The notes: generated by a model not told the origin, from the letters alone. A DNA stretch of 64,000 nt from Chrysogorgia sp. JL179-B06 (GCA_035772405.1 JAYKKM010000341.1:1936501-2000500); one strand, 5' to 3'; positions 1-12,212 are shown, numbered from the stretch's first letter. Numbers and translations: made by a program.

Positions 1-775
1 AGGGACAAACTTTCTCCACCAGCCACACACGCCTAGAAAGGTTTGCACTTCTTTAACATCCTGGAGAGTTTTCCATTGACAAATTGCAGATGTTTTTTCC
101 ACATCAGGTGTGACTCCTTTCTTGGATACTTTATGCCCAAGCCATGCAACTTCATCTGTAGCTAAATGACACTTTTTAGCTTTGATTTTCAGACCATGCT
201 TTCTCAGACAATTGAATACTTCTTGAAGGCGATGTAAATGATCCCCAAAAGAGTTTGATATAATACATATATCATCCATTTATAAGATAAAATGCGATCC
301 TGAGGAATGGTGTTGAAAACCATCTGCATTAGGCGACACCAAGTGGCAGGGCTGTTTTTAAGTCCCTGCGGCATTCTTGTCCACTGCCACAGTCCTGTGG
401 GTGAACGAAAAGCAGTTTTTCTTAGTCATTTGGTGTTAAAGGAACTTGCATGTATCCTTGAGCCAGATCAATAGTGCTAAAATAAGAGGCTGCACTTAGC
501 TTATCTAAACAATCTTGAACATTTCCAGTTGGAAAGGTATCAGACTGTGTTACCTTGTTTAGTGGTCTATAGTCTACAAAAATGAGAATACTTCCATCTT
601 TTTTTCTAACAGGAACGATGGGGAATGCCCATGGTGAGTTGGATGGTTCAATTTTTCCTTCTTTGTAGAGAGTTTCCACTTTTTCATTCACTTCATCTAC
701 ACACCCCAACCGCGGTAATCGACGAGGAGCACAGTTAATTGGCAGGTTTATCATAACATCAATATTGTGATGCAT
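1..775 (-). pseudogene. Ty3/Gypsy reverse transcriptase, broken
   Basis: This is the polymerase part of an LTR retrotransposon, which would copy element RNA into DNA. The stretch 775-422 holds the fingers and palm start, with VDYRPLNK and FSTIDLAQGY boxes typical of Ty3/Gypsy. The reading frame then shifts near 422 and continues with a MPQGLKNSPATW box. It shifts again near 285-295, just before the catalytic MDD (271-279), and the codon directly before MDD (280-282) is a TAA stop where the family has tyrosine. The thumb and the start of the connection follow to the window edge, including WLGHKV and a TFLG box. With two frameshifts and a stop at the active site the copy is dead. RNase H and integrase would lie left of the window. 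Confidence 0.9.
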
Positions 776-1570
776 TGTAGGTGTGAGGCCTTGGTTTCCA
801 GGTGACTCGAAGACATCACTATTGTCACGCAGCAGCTTTTCAACTGTTCGCCCTGTTGCTTTGATAGATCACCACCAAGTTGTACATCTGGTACTGGGTC
901 ATATGAAGGTATTTCCTCTGAAGGTTCAGACATCTCTGTTGTATCAGTCTCTGATAACTCTGCTACAGTCTGACACCTCCAAACTTTAATGGGATGGTCC
1001 CATATGTTGGTTACACAAACAGGAATCGTTGTTTGCCCTTTAGGAATCTTTACTGCTGCAACTGCTAAGCCTGTGCGGCTAATGAACTCTGGGGTAGGTT
1101 CTACAATTCCTTAAAAGGAGTTTTCTTCCATACCTTCGATCCGAGCTGATAGAAATATTTCCTGTCCAGGATGTATCACTTTTGTAGCTGTAATTTGTAC
1201 TCTGCAGATTCTGGCTGTGGTGACAGATGTGTTGTGGATAGTAGGTTGGGCATTAGTAATCTGTATACCATCAATATTGACAGTTCCTCCTTTGCAGTCA
1301 ATGATAAGCCCCAAGCTGACTCAGCAGGGGAAAACCTAATATGCCATAGTCAATGCCTTCAATAACATAGAACTTCACATTGTCAGTTACTCTGCTTGTA
1401 CCAACAGTAATTGAGGTAAATGTCACACCCGAACACTTGACAGGGGTTTGATCAACACTTACAGGCTGTATACCATCCAACTTCTTGAGCAGAAGGCCAT
1501 GTCGCTAAGCAAATTTAAAGGGTAAAAGATTGACTTCTGCTCCTGTATCACATAAGCATGTACGTTTTCG
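776..1570 (-). pseudogene. Ty3/Gypsy retropepsin and linker, broken
   Basis: This is the aspartic protease that would cut the Gag-Pol polyprotein. The catalytic motif DTGA lies at 1538-1549 on the minus strand, followed by EVNLL. The C-terminal flap-side motif, ILGFPLL, is at about 1300-1345. A TAG stop at about 1506-1508 sits between the two. The linker towards the reverse transcriptase (1314-1111, then about 1110-776) is open only in pieces and shifts frame. Order gag, protease, reverse transcriptase on one strand is the usual Ty3/Gypsy layout. Confidence 0.8.
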
Positions 1571-1649
1571 ATTATTTATAAGAATGCCTGTCATTAAAAG
1601 TTGCGAGTGGGCTGAGAGAGTGCTATGGATTACTGGTTGTTCGATTTGG

Positions 1650-2581
1650 TCTACCCCAGCCATTTCAGGTTTAAAGGACACTCACTTGGTTTTGGTTCTG
1701 GACAGCTACGAGTTCGATGTCCATCTTTCCAACATCGACGACATGCATTCTTGTAGTTGCAAGACCGTGCTAAGTGGAGAAGAGACCCACAGATGAAACA
1801 TGCAGGAGGGGAAATGGATTGACTGCCTGCCTGAAGAAGTTGCCACGTTTCTGTTGCCACGGTTATTCCTGTGTATGTTGCTGGTGTCGTTGGCATCAGT
1901 AATTCCACCATGTAAAGCTGCAATTAGACTTGGGTAATTGTAAGGCAGTTGTTAATCGATTCACAATTCGCTCTTCAAGATTGGCAAGGTCTTCTTCCTT
2001 GAATACTTGTTCGGAATTAACTGCATTGATGTGCTTCACTTCATGGTATACTTGGTGGTATAAGACGAGGCAGAAGGTCACTTGCAGATTTAAGCATCTG
2101 GGGGGGGGGGGGGGGGGGGGGGGGGGGTTCACATCTGATTTATGTATCTGAAAATGTTGACCCAATGTTGAATCAGTTGGAATGTTCTTCTGCCGTCAAA
2201 TTCACTGTCGGGAATGCTTGCTGATATTTCTTCCTTATGCGGCCCATCAATACGTCAAGTGGTTCTTCAGCGTGTCGCGAGATTGTTGTCAGTTCTGCTA
2301 AATGTTCACCGACCGTTTTCCAATCAAGTTTTCCACCGAAGGTTTTCCATCCAATCTTCCACAACGTTTTCGATAGTTTCCCAGCAATCATCAGCTCGAT
2401 CTTTTAACAGTAGAGGAGCTTGAGCAATCAGTTGTGCGTCGGTCCAATTCTTCGCTTTCTTGATCTTTTCCAACTGGCGAAGCCATGATTTCGGATCAGT
2501 AGAACCATCGTAGATCGGCAGAATAATCTTTAACCCGTTGTTATTCGTATTACCTGAAGTACTTGGAGCTTCGTCTGTCAT
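1650..2581 (-). pseudogene. Ty3/Gypsy gag with two zinc knuckles, broken
   Basis: This is the capsid and nucleocapsid region of the same element. The likely start is the ATG at 2581 (MTDEAPSTSG), followed by a gag-like helical region rich in W and K (SWLRQLEKIKKAKNW). Reading passes through at least three frames (2581-2324, 2391-2173, 2165-1896, 1923-1651), and a poly-G run at 2101-2127 marks one break. Near the C end are two CX2CX4HX4C knuckles, at about residues 42-55 and 61-74 of the last segment, which bind RNA in gag proteins of this class. It is non-functional as it stands. Confidence 0.82.
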
Positions 2582-2597
2582 AATGAATACTTATTTC

Positions 2598-2753
2598 ACC
2601 GCTGCCACCAGTGTAAACTGGTTAATATTATAGACTTTATTCAAGATATCTTCTGCGAGTAATAAAACAACAATCCGACATTCTCCCGCGTCTTTACACG
2701 CATGCGTTAAGACAGTTACCGCTGTCCATATCCTACACATATACACACTCACA
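2598..2753 (-). repeat. Candidate primer-binding site and 5' LTR of the Gypsy element
   Basis: Reading on the minus strand, TGGTGGCAGCGGTG at 2610-2598 begins with TGG, the complement of a tRNA CCA end, and lies 17 bases before the gag ATG. One base upstream, a putative LTR ends in TTTACA at 2612. It contains AATAAAG as a possible poly(A) signal near 2640 and may start with TGTG at 2739 or 2753, giving a short LTR of about 130-140 bp. The partner LTR lies outside the window, so the start is a guess. Confidence 0.45.
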
Positions 2754-3320
2754 CATATAATAACATATATACAATTAAGGCTGTTCTGTATGATTTTACC
2801 CAATAAGAAAGTTTGTTTGAATAATAATGTTAATAATAATAATAAACTCTATTTACCCTCGGGTTGATGAGGCTGACTAGGCCTCGCGTGCTTTCCAAAA
2901 CTGTGACGTACGTCCGGTTCGGATGAAAATTGTGAGCGCAAACTAAATACAAATAATTTAAATAAAATAAAAAATATATATATATAGTTAGATATGAGTT
3001 CATTTCAATATTCATTGAATCTTATTTTTCGAACTGTATTACGAAAAGACAGCAGAGTATTTAAAGATTGTACAGTATCCGGCAGGGCCATAGCGAGAGA
3101 AAGTCAATGGGGGGGGGGGGTCCGGGGGCATGCCCCCCAGGATTTTTTTGAAATGAGGAACTCTTAAATAGGATTTCCTGACTTCTGAGAGTAATTTCCA
3201 GCAAGTTTAAACGGATCTAAACTGTCATGAAATCGCCAGAGCAAATTATTGGTCCCCTTAAAAGAAGTAGCAAAAATTTCAGGTCCCCCCATTTCCTCCG
3301 ATAAATAATGAACGGTCCCT
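2754..3320. other. No gene seen; short repeats
   Basis: This stretch holds a short (AAT)n run near 2820-2845, a (TA) run near 2970 and a poly-G run at 3109-3121. A GC-rich motif follows (GGGGGCATGCCCCC near 3124), and a related motif recurs at 33895-33920. No coding region or RNA gene is recognisable. Confidence 0.5.
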
Positions 3321-3618
3321 AAAATAAAGACATTGAAAACAAAATCTTTTTGTTTGCATAACTCAGGATCTGAAAGTCTAATATAGACAGATTCCCTTAC
3401 CTTTAATTGAAAGGAATGGCGGCATTTTGAAAGGATTTTAAAGTTACTGTCAAAAAAGTTACTGTTAAGATTTAAAGTTACTGACAGTAACATTTTAAAT
3501 CCTTTCAAAATGCCGCTCTTCCTTTCAATTAAAGGTAAGGGAATATGTCTACATTAAACTTTCAGATTCTGATTTATGCAAACAAAATTATTCTGTTTTC
3601 AATATGTCTTTATTTTAG
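3321..3618. repeat. Imperfect fold-back, ~130-bp arms
   Basis: The stretch 3321-3470 is matched in inverted orientation by about 3490-3618, with a spacer of only about 20 bases. Arms share blocks such as CTTTCAATTAAAGGTAAGGG and GCAAACAAAA with scattered mismatches. This looks like a MITE-type hairpin or two head-to-head copies of one repeat. No open frame spans it. Confidence 0.75.
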
Positions 3619-3879
3619 CTGGTAATCCCTGCTCACGCGGTGATGACGTAAGTCACTTCAGTTATTATAAATATCCGTCAAATTTCAATAATTAGTTAGC
3701 AGACGTAGCACTTGATAAGTTGTCTGCCGAAATGCATCGTGCTCTTTTCTTTTCAGCCTATTATTTTCTCAAGTCTTTAAACAGTTCTTTGAAAAAAAAC
3801 TCATCTCTTTTTTCTCGTCTTTTACTCCAACATTACACTATTCTTAGATTATTAGTAAATATGCATTTTTGGGTCTCAA

Positions 3880-4530
3880 ACTATATGATTGTCACTTGTA
3901 TTTGGATTAGATGATGCCTGTATAGGGTTTTCTGAGAAGACTTATAGCGAATTTGCGGAGTTTTTACCATGCGAAGTTTCCTCAAAATGCTGTAAATAGT
4001 GTTTTAGAGACACCATGAGAAATCCTAAATTTCCTAAGCCAGATCTGGTATTATATTTATAGCATCAATCCGATTAAGGCTATAGTCATTATAGGGTTAG
4101 TATTAGTGGTTATTAGTGGTTAGTGGTGATTAAGGTTAGTATTAGGGTTAGTATTTTAGGGTTAGTATTTTAGGGTTAGTATTTTAGAGTTAGTATTGGG
4201 GTTAGTATTATCGTGGGTTAGTATTAGCCATTAGGGTTAATATTAGGTTGAGGGTTAATATTTCGGTTGTTCATATATCTTCGCGTTTCCATCAACAACG
4301 TGATTGCTAATCAAGAACTGACGAGCATGCAGACGTCGTACCTGGTACCTCCAATGACGCAGAGCTAAAATGATACGCATAATCTATACGATATAATTAT
4401 AATACACAACCTTTTTATTGAAGCTGTAGTAACCCTGTAGAGATTTCTCCGCATGATTCCTTACTGATTTATAGGATTAACTTTCACGAAGGAATACCCG
4501 CTGAGTCTACACCAATAATCCTGGATCATA
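3880..4530. repeat. Segmental duplicate A (partner at 8170-9240)
   Basis: Blocks at 3890-4020 and 4255-4530 match 8180-8310 and 8915-9240 in the same orientation, for example the shared ACTGACGAGCATG and GGATCATACCCAATTGTAC. The second copy is interrupted by a small inverted-repeat element. No gene is visible in either copy, so this is diverged duplicated non-coding DNA or a long unclassified repeat. Confidence 0.7.
4083..4262 (+). repeat. Degenerate TTAGGGTTAGTATT tandem repeat
   Basis: About a dozen imperfect units of roughly 14-16 bases built on TTAGGGTTAGTATT. The hexamer TTAGGG is the usual animal telomere unit, but here it is separated by TTAGTATT and not perfect. It reads as a minisatellite and not a telomere tract. 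Confidence 0.7.
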
Positions 4531-5083
4531 CCCAATTGTACTGACACCTACTGTGTATTGTTCGAAGACAGGATAGGACATGCAAAGCCTGAAAAAAACT
4601 GCGCACGAAACCACAGTCTAAGCTATTGCACTCGTGTTATACCTGCCTATAATATCGGCAAAACTGCTAAACGTCGTATGAAGAAAGAGTCGTTTTGACA
4701 TTATATTCTATATTGTTTAGAGGTATAGCTTACATGCAGAGTGGTTTCCTCCAGACGTCCACTAAGTCTGAGCCCAAACAAATTCAACGCAGTGTGGTAC
4801 AGTTTCCCGAATTAGGATACACGTAAGTGCAGATGTTATTTGAGTTCGGGGTCACTATAGGTAAACTAGAAGTTACTATCTCAAGGGAAGTGCTGCCTCG
4901 AAATTCAAGGCAGTTGTGATATTGTGCAAAATTGCAAAAATAAGTGGTGGGCTTATTGAAGTCAAAGTCGCAGATGCGGTTATGGTTCAGCTAATACCGA
5001 ACCCATGCGAAACATAGAGACGAACCCATGCGGTTACTTATGGTTCAGCTAATACCAGAGCAGTGATTTCTACATATATATAT

Positions 5084-6079
5084 CAGGGCTGCAAATAAAT
5101 ATTTTTTCTTGACAGGACATGTGTCTGACCAATTTCCCATTTTGGTCGGACATAAAACTATTATCACATTTGGTCGGACAATTTTTCGTAACAATTTTTT
5201 TATTAACATATTCTTGTTACTTAATATTCTACAACTTGTATTTTAACAGTACTACACAGTGAACGCAATGGAGTCCATTTTGAAGAAAGCAAAGGTCATT
5301 ACTCAACTGACCTATATCACTCGAAAAATGCCTCAAAATTTTACCTTAAAAGCAAAAATCAGAGATGCCAATTGTAACAAATAAATACCATCAAAGTGTA
5401 CCTTTTTGGAACTTGGCCGGCCGTCTAATATGTTATGCACACTTTGAATTAGCTTTTTGAAGGCTATGAGTTTTTGAAGGCATATATTTTATAAAAAAGC
5501 TAGAAAATGGTAAATGCGGCTCAGGGCTGTGTCAGTGTCAATGTGTAACATGTGTCAAGACTGGACCTGATAAAATTGATTCTATACTCCCGGAGATCTA
5601 CAGATATTATCGAGACTCGAGGAATGCATACGTTACTTACGAAATTCAAGGCGAAGTGTGTACAATAATTCTCCAAGTTGCTACTGAATTATTCTTCACA
5701 GTTACTTAGATTTGTGTCAAACGTCGAACTTTTCATACGTCGAACCAACTCAATGCAAATCAGCTTAAACAATAGATTATCTTAATTTGCATTGAGTGAA
5801 AAGTTCGACGTTTGGCCCAAACCTATATTTAAAAGGATTCTTGATAGATTCATCAATCATTTTGTTCATATCCACTTCAGTTTAGCCTGCGTTTAAAGCG
5901 GGCTGTGACACAAGGCTAGAGTTTCCCTTGCGTTAGATTGTTTAAGCAGAATTTCTTCTTGATCAGACAATATATTTTATTTGTACGGACATTATGTCCG
6001 ATCACAATTTGATTTTGTTCTGACATTTGCCAAATTTGGTCGGACATTGTCCGATGACCGACAGTAATTTGCAGCCCTG
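5084..6079. mobile_element. hAT-like non-autonomous DNA transposon
   Basis: Inverted ends of 13 bases, CAGGGCTGCAAAT at 5084-5096 and its complement at 6067-6079, start with CAGGG as many hAT elements do. Subterminal TTTGGTCGGACA motifs occur near both ends (near 5143 and 5170, and 6034-6046). The 8-base flanks (5076-5083 and 6080-6087) are both AT-rich and agree at only the first five bases, so the target-site duplication is uncertain. The inside holds a smaller inverted repeat around 5715-5815 (AAACGTCGAACTTTTCA). No transposase is present. Confidence 0.65.
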
Positions 6080-6866
6080 ATATAATGAGCTTGCTGGACC
6101 ATAGGAACCCTGGGGCACTCTGGGATATGTTAGGCATGCATCTATCTGGGGTAAGACATTCATTATGCATGCAGCCAGGGCCCCCTGCACATGCTGCATG
6201 TCTGCCCCACTTGTTGACCCGCCTTGTGTTGTAACCGTTCTCAACATCTATTCACAACATAATAGTTCATGAACATCATATATTAAACAGATGTAAGTTG
6301 AACAGTTGCATAAAAATGAGGTTGAACATAAGATAAAATAGTTGTATACAGTAACATAGTTCTCCCCCTGTACAAGGCTTGCATAAAAATGCAGTTCAAT
6401 ATGAACACAAAAAGTTGACATTACGTAACTGCATGACCAGTGGCGAAGCTGGCCGTAGCAACTGGTCATGCTATATGCTAATATATAAACAGCTGCATAT
6501 TTTGAAAACAATATATTTCTAAAGTTCTAAATATGTAAATCGTTTCAAAATTTGCATAGCATGCATGACTGCAGTTGATAAACTAAGTTAATCCTAATTT
6601 GTTTCTTGCATAAAAATGCAGTTCAATATGGACACAAAAAGTTGACATTATAACAGTTGATAAACTAAGAATGGACCGAGGAAGGCGTTGGTATTTTTCC
6701 TGCAACTAAAATGTATTAATTTTCTTTAGGCTCATGTGATATTTGCTTAAGTTCCGAGAGTATATATGAGGCTGGCCGTCCCGAGTTCAGATCGGCCACT
6801 GCCTTACTTGAACTTCAGATGTATACACACGTAAAAACGCCACACACCTGATACAGCTATATGATA
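6080..6866. other. No gene seen; short direct repeats
   Basis: A block of about 40 bases beginning GCATAAAAATGCAGTTCAAT occurs at 6379 and again at 6608, with a diverged third copy near 6309. A small inverted repeat lies at 6431-6472. Nothing coding is recognisable. Confidence 0.5.
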
Positions 6867-7145
6867 AATATTACTTGTAATATACCCAGAATCTTATCCC
6901 GGCATTACCACCACTATATATACAGGACTCGTGACTATAGGACAGTCACGAGTTCTGTATATATATATGGTGGTAATGCCGGGATAAGATTCTGGATCAT
7001 ATATTATAGGTAATATTTGGCATTTCACTCGATCAAACTACATGTTGAAAGGATTTATGGTGAAGGTTTATGACCAAAGGATTTATGGTGAAGATTTATG
7101 ACCAAAGGATTTATGGTGAAGATTTATGTTGAAAGGATATATACA
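6867..7145. repeat. Inverted pair of SINE-2 ends plus a 32-bp triplicate
   Basis: The stretch 6867-6935 is mirrored by 6944-7015; both contain GAATCTTATCCCGGCATTACC or its complement, the 5' border seen next to the SINE-2 copies near 47 kb. From 7047 to 7140 the SINE tail motif GGATTTATGGTGAAG is repeated three times at about 32-base spacing. These are fragments of the SINE-2 family. Confidence 0.65.
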
Positions 7146-7229
7146 CTATTTATCTGGTTCTGGCTCATTTTCATTACTTTGTAGAGTTTATTTTCTTTGA
7201 TTTATAAATTTTTAGTTTTGACTCTATTA

Positions 7230-7363
7230 GATAAAATAAGAACCTGCTTTCAAATTTTAGCCTAAAACAGGTTCTTATGTAACCCTTTACATGATGTCTA
7301 AATGGAAAATCTTAGCCTAACAGGTTCTTAAAATATAGGTTCTTATACGCGGGTTTTTACTGT
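7230..7363 (-). repeat. Small MITE family, copy 1
   Basis: The segment contains repeated AGGTTCTTA blocks and ends with an ACGCGGGTTTTTACTGT border. The segment at 21021-21145 has the same border in the other orientation (ACAGTAAAATCCCGCG) and the same AGGTTCTTA blocks. The two are dispersed copies of one short element. Confidence 0.6.
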
Positions 7364-7714
7364 ATCTGTAAAATTCTGGTGTACTGCCGAAATAGTGTGT
7401 AACGTTTAGAGTGTAAGCCCTTCATTAGTGAGTGAAACGTAAAGTGACTCTCTGACCACGAAGGGCCTTCGCTCGAAATATTAGACCTCGTGATATATAC
7501 ACTATTTTGGCTATCACAATATAAAAACCACCACATGCATGCAATTAATTAATTGCTAATTGTAGTGACTTAGCGATGTAAACAAAACCTAGCGCATACG
7601 CAGAACGGACTGGACGGCACCTTACATGCGGATGTCGTGACATCAGTGGTCGTGACAATCTCGTTCCCAAAGCCTGCGGTGGTCGTGACCTCTCTATATA
7701 TAATTGAATCACTA

Positions 7715-7900
7715 GTTGACTCAGGCCTTCGCGTCGCCAGTTCCACAATTGATACTATTATAAGGTGAGATATGAGGACGAAACGCATGGACAATCAAAT
7801 GCGGATCCACCATAATATGCATTTGAATCGTCATTATCCTTCTACTGGACGACAGTATCGTATTTCCCCAAAGCGGAGATATGACCCTAGTATTTAGAAT
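7715..7900. repeat. Unoccupied copy of the target region of the 9679 element
   Basis: The region matches 9555-9677 on its left part (GACGAAACGCAT, AATCAAATGCG) and 13966-14060 on its right part (CTACTGGACGACAG, AAAGCGGAGATATGACCCT). It therefore shows what the 9679-13965 insertion site looked like without the element. The copy is diverged and carries no recognisable gene. Confidence 0.65.
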
Positions 7901-8085
7901 TACCAATATATAATCGGTAATTGTACAAGTGCCTAGAATGCGAGACGTAATGTTTGTGGGATTCTTATACAACAATTACCGATTATTGGTAATTAAAGGT
8001 ATGGGACCATGTTCAATTCAGGTACTAATATTTATCTTTAAATTACGTTTTCCGCCTGGTATATCTATTGCCACATACTAAACTG
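7900..8085. repeat. Dispersed repeat fragments (AATTACCGATTATTGG family)
   Basis: Motifs CAATTACCGATTATTGGTAA and GGTATGGGACCATG here recur near 16560-16610 and 17355-17395. The part at 8030-8070 resembles 48005-48050 upstream of the second receptor gene (CCGCCTGGTAT). The family is unclassified. Confidence 0.5.
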
Positions 8086-8169
8086 TACGGGGTTCAATTG
8101 TCAGCCGGAAGGTCTTAAAGTGGTATTTTTCGCAACTGCACTGCAGGTCCTGATTGGGTCTCAAACTCA

Positions 8170-9240
8170 AAGTACGACTCGACACTTGTATTTAGTTATG
8201 GAGCCTTCATAGGGTTTTCTGAGAAGACTTATAGCGAATTTGCGGAGTATTTACCATGTCCCGTTTCCCTCAAAATGCAGGAAATAGTGCATGTTTCAAA
8301 GAAACCAAGAGTGAGTGTCAGGGTCGTGCTTTGCGCGCTTGTGTTTTTGTTTTCATACGAATTGATTGCAGTGCATCGCATCGTTAGAACTATAATTTGC
8401 ATGTGAACTCTAGATTTATTTTGAAATGTTGAAATTGGAGTCCGATCCTGACTTCCGGGCGTTATGAAGTTAATGTTCAAGACGATTTGAATAGTTGCGG
8501 TTCGCTTGTTTGTGAACCACTGCGGGCCGCGCGCAACGCCGTTTCTGACGAACAAGCTGGCCCGGATGGCTTTAGTTCCTGAATCTTTGCAAATTCAAAT
8601 GAACAAAACATCAGAAGAAACAAAATATATTTCTTTACTAGTCACTCATCAAACACTTCCATTCGCAAAGTTATTCGTGCTGTTTCAGCAGCATAACCCG
8701 AAGCGCTATAGTAAATGATCAATTTTACGAAAAATATCACAATAATTGATCACTCAGGTATATTTACTTCTTAGAAAACTTGAAAATGGATAATTTATAA
8801 GAAGGATTGATCAAATATCGACGGATTCGTTTGTGAACTGAAATAGGCGTCCCATAAAATGACCGCCAAGAAGAAAACAAGCGCGCAAAGCACTGACACT
8901 CACTCTTTAAGGTTAATATTAGGTTGCGGGTTAACATTTCGGTTGTTTCCTGCACAATAACGTGACTGCTAATCAAGAACTGACGAGCATGGCAGACGTC
9001 GTACCTCCCATGACGCAGAGCTAAAATGATACACATAATCTACGATATAATTACAATAGACAGACTTTTTATTGAAGTGTTGTTCGCTCGTAACCCTGTC
9101 GAGATTTCGCTGCAAAGAATTAGTTCACGTACGCTGCAGAACTAAATTTCTCCGCATATTCCTTACAGATTTACAGGATTAACTTTCACGAAGAAATATT
9201 ACCGCGGAGGCCAATTTCTGGATCATACCCAATTGTACGT
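8170..9240. repeat. Segmental duplicate B, with an inserted TIR element
   Basis: This is the second copy of the block at 3880-4530. Between 8306 and 8908 it carries an extra ~600 bp bounded by inverted ends: GAGTGTCAG and TGCTTTGCGCGCTTGT on the left and their complements at 8872-8908 on the right, with five extra bases in the left end. The insert has two overlapping open frames (8506-8718 on + and 8555-8229 on -), neither resembling a known protein. Confidence 0.6.
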
Positions 9241-9785
9241 ATATTCTATAATATATGTTCTAAATATTCTGTTATATATATACATGCAAATAATAGTCTT
9301 TCGGGCCTCGTTACAAAGCAAAGATTCTTTGGAATTACAGACACACGAACGAGGTCAGAAAGGCTAATTTCAATGAATATAAAATAATATTTAATTTGGA
9401 TGCCATTATGAAATATAGATGGATGGGGAAACGTCCATGACCATGATGTATCATAATAACGAATCTTAGAATGTAATTTACATGCGCCATCGTGACCTCG
9501 GATAAAATGTGTGGAAATACCTGCCAAATTGAATCGCTATAAGCTTTCGACCTATATTCACTCAGGCCCTCGCTCAGGATTTGTCACACCGTAATATTCG
9601 CATGGCCACCATCAAGGTGAGATATGTGGACGAAACGCATCAGACAATCAAATGCGTATCCACCATATGCATCTAGTATGGGGCGCGGAATGTGAATTTA
9701 TTATTTAACGCAAATAGTGTTACTTTTTATCAAATAACCAAACTAGTGGCAAGAACGTAATATGGTTATTGTATCAGCACTTCTA

Positions 9786-10466
9786 TCGTGGAATCTTCGC
9801 CTCATGTGCGTGATCTGGGAGTAATGCTTGACCATCATCTGAATATGTCTGCTCACGTGAATAACCTATGTAAATCAGCATCCTTTCAAATCAAACGTAT
9901 TGGTCAGATTCGCAAGTATCTCAATCAAGCAATGCGCTGAAAAACTTGTTCATGCTTTTGTTACAACTAGATTGGATCATTGTAATAGCCTCCTGTTTGG
10001 TCTTCCAGTTAAGGAAATCTCTAAGCTCCAGCGAATTCAAAATTCAGCTGCCAGACTCGTGACTAAAACAAGGAAGTTCGATCACATCTCACCTGTTCTC
10101 CGTAAACTTCACTGGCTCCCAATCGAAAAGAGAATTATTTTTAAACTTTTATTATTGACTTTTAAAGTTGTTAATGGTCTTGCACCTACTTATCTTTCTG
10201 ACTTATTGGTCATGAAGAAACCCTTACGTCATTTGCGATCTAATTTTAATGATAAGAAGCGTCTTAAAATCCCTCGGTACAGTACAGAGGCTTATGACCG
10301 TAGGGCTTTTTCCTCTAGTGAAGACTTTTCTTTTTGATAATATCATCTAATTTTGATAACATTTTATATTAATAGCTGTAACTTATTGTTAGAATGTAAC
10401 ATAGCTTGTTATGATGTAAGAGCATTGAGATTTTTTGTAATGCGCTAGAAATAAATTATTATTATT
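9786..10466 (+). pseudogene. 5'-truncated LINE (CR1/L2/Jockey group), C-terminal part
   Basis: This is the end of a non-LTR retrotransposon polymerase. Reading starts with RDLGVMLD (motif E region) near 9810, then shifts frame at about 9930-9940, and continues to the TGA at 10335 with [23 protein letters not shown] and [12 protein letters not shown]. These are standard C-terminal blocks of CR1/L2/Jockey-type elements. A 3' untranslated stretch follows and ends in an (ATT)n tail after AATAAA at 10450. The insertion splits the left arm of the surrounding TIR element and is too short to be active. Confidence 0.88.
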
Positions 10467-10530
10467 ATATCAAATAACCAAAACCACTGTCATCTCACAA
10501 TTTGGTTATCACAAATAACCAAATATTTTT

Positions 10531-11214
10531 TTCACACTTGGAAGACAGTAAACTAAAAGTTGCTTTCAAGCAGCAACTGATTGATGTTTTTGATCTATAA
10601 ATATCGATAAGCTTTTCCCAAATGTAGACAATTGAATAGATAGCGATTTTATAAAACGAATTTTCGTCATGCTACAATTCTTCGGTGTCTTGTTCCAAAT
10701 GGGCCGCCAGTCGAGAGCTCATGTTTGACGAGTTCTTCGAGTTATACATAAATGATTTTCAACTTTAGTTAAACCAGTATGCTTCGAAATTACATAGACA
10801 AAAGTGACATTGTGAAAAATGTTACGATATGCTGTGTAGTTTGGCATATAAATGCCGTTGTGAAATTGACAAAGACGCGTATTGTCACGAGTCGACTAAC
10901 CATTTTAAAATTGCTGTCTGCCAAGTGCGAACATTTTTTTTTTTGTGATTTAAAATTGCTGTTTGCAAAGTGTGAAAAAAAAATTTGGTTATTTGATATA
11001 ACTAAATTGTTGAGTTCAATCACTAAACTTTATTGTTTCTCCCGAATCACGTTCAAATCACACACGGTCACAATCACACTAAAAGTAATGCTATACATAA
11101 ACTTCACTTTAGCTTGCGTCATAACTAATTAAATCAAATAAATCCGATTATCACTATAATTAAACCCGTAAGTAGAATGACAATAGCCTCCTCCGCAGGC
11201 AACTCTGGCTTCTT
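10531..11214. other. Interior of the nested transposon; no gene seen
   Basis: A short inverted repeat (TTTTAAAATTGCTGT / TTTAAAATTGCTGT type) lies around 10905-10965. The final block, about 11185-11210 (GCCTCCTCCGCAGGCAACTC), recurs inverted at about 13735-13757 on the other side of the element. The open frame at 10779-11132 has no recognisable domain. Confidence 0.5.
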
Positions 11215-12212
11215 TTTATGAGGTGTGATATCCGCCAAAATTAATCATTGTATTTTGTCATTAAACATGCATTTATGAAGTTCGTAATTAAACTTTAACA
11301 TCCAATGGCGAGTGTAACCAAAAGTCGAGTGTCGAGAGTAAAAAGTCGAGAGTCGAGAGAAAAAGTCGAGAGTCGAGACTAAAAAGTCGAGAGTCGACAA
11401 ATGTCGAAAAAATGACGAATAAAATATATTATATACATATATAATAGTTAAAAATTACATAAAACACGTTATACGATGCGTACGTAGAGTCTCTTTCAGC
11501 ACGTAAACACGAAAACGAAAGTCTAAACGGAAGCCAAGATATATCCAATTACTAACAATTTTATTATCTAACGGCTAACAACATACAAGCGAATATGAAG
11601 TGAATATATATGTGCACTGTGTCGTGGAGCCATTCGAGACGATATTAATAAGATACGTCGATTTCCAAATTGTTGATGAGAGGGTCGTGAACTTTATAAG
11701 AGAGATCTATTATGCAGTTCACGACCCTCTCATCAACAATTTAGAAATCGACGTATCTTTAAATTGCTGTGTCATGGAGCCATTCGAGACGATATTGCAA
11801 ACCATCTATTATATTGTCGTCAACACTTTCGGATTCTAGTTGCCTCAGGATAGACAGGATAGCATTCAACACATTCGTTAGTTGGATTCGTATTTTCTCG
11901 TGAATATTGATATTACTTGTCTCGCTTTCTTCCGCCATTTTACTGGTGACCAGGCCTCCTCCGCCGTCAAATCCTTAATTTCGTTTCTGAGTGTCATGCA
12001 GAACGAAATTCAGCATATCATAATTGCATAACTAAATGCACAAGTGCATAATCAAATGTCAAATATCAAATAGCCGATTGCAAATACGGATGTCATAATG
12101 TCACGATTACACTGGCCATACATATACGTGTTAAAGTTTAATTACGAACTTCATAAATGCATGTTTAATGACAAAATACAATGATTAATTTTGGCGGATA
12201 TCACACCTCATA
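11215..12212. mobile_element. TIR element with ~80-bp perfect arms
   Basis: The stretch 11215-11293 is exactly mirrored by about 12134-12212, beginning ATGAGGTGTGATATCCGCCA. The flanks share TCTTTTT on both sides, a likely duplicated target of about 7-8 bases. Inside are a GTCGAGAGT tandem repeat (11320-11400), a hairpin (11655-11762) and a 28-bp direct repeat around that hairpin (near 11619 and 11769). No transposase is present. Confidence 0.8.
11320..11402 (+). repeat. GTCGAGAGT minisatellite
   Basis: About seven imperfect units of AAAAGTCGAGAGTCGAGA-type sequence inside the small TIR element. Confidence 0.8.

Noticed and set aside
4083..4262. Interstitial telomere tract
   Set aside because: TTAGGG occurs only within longer imperfect units; there is no run of pure hexamers.
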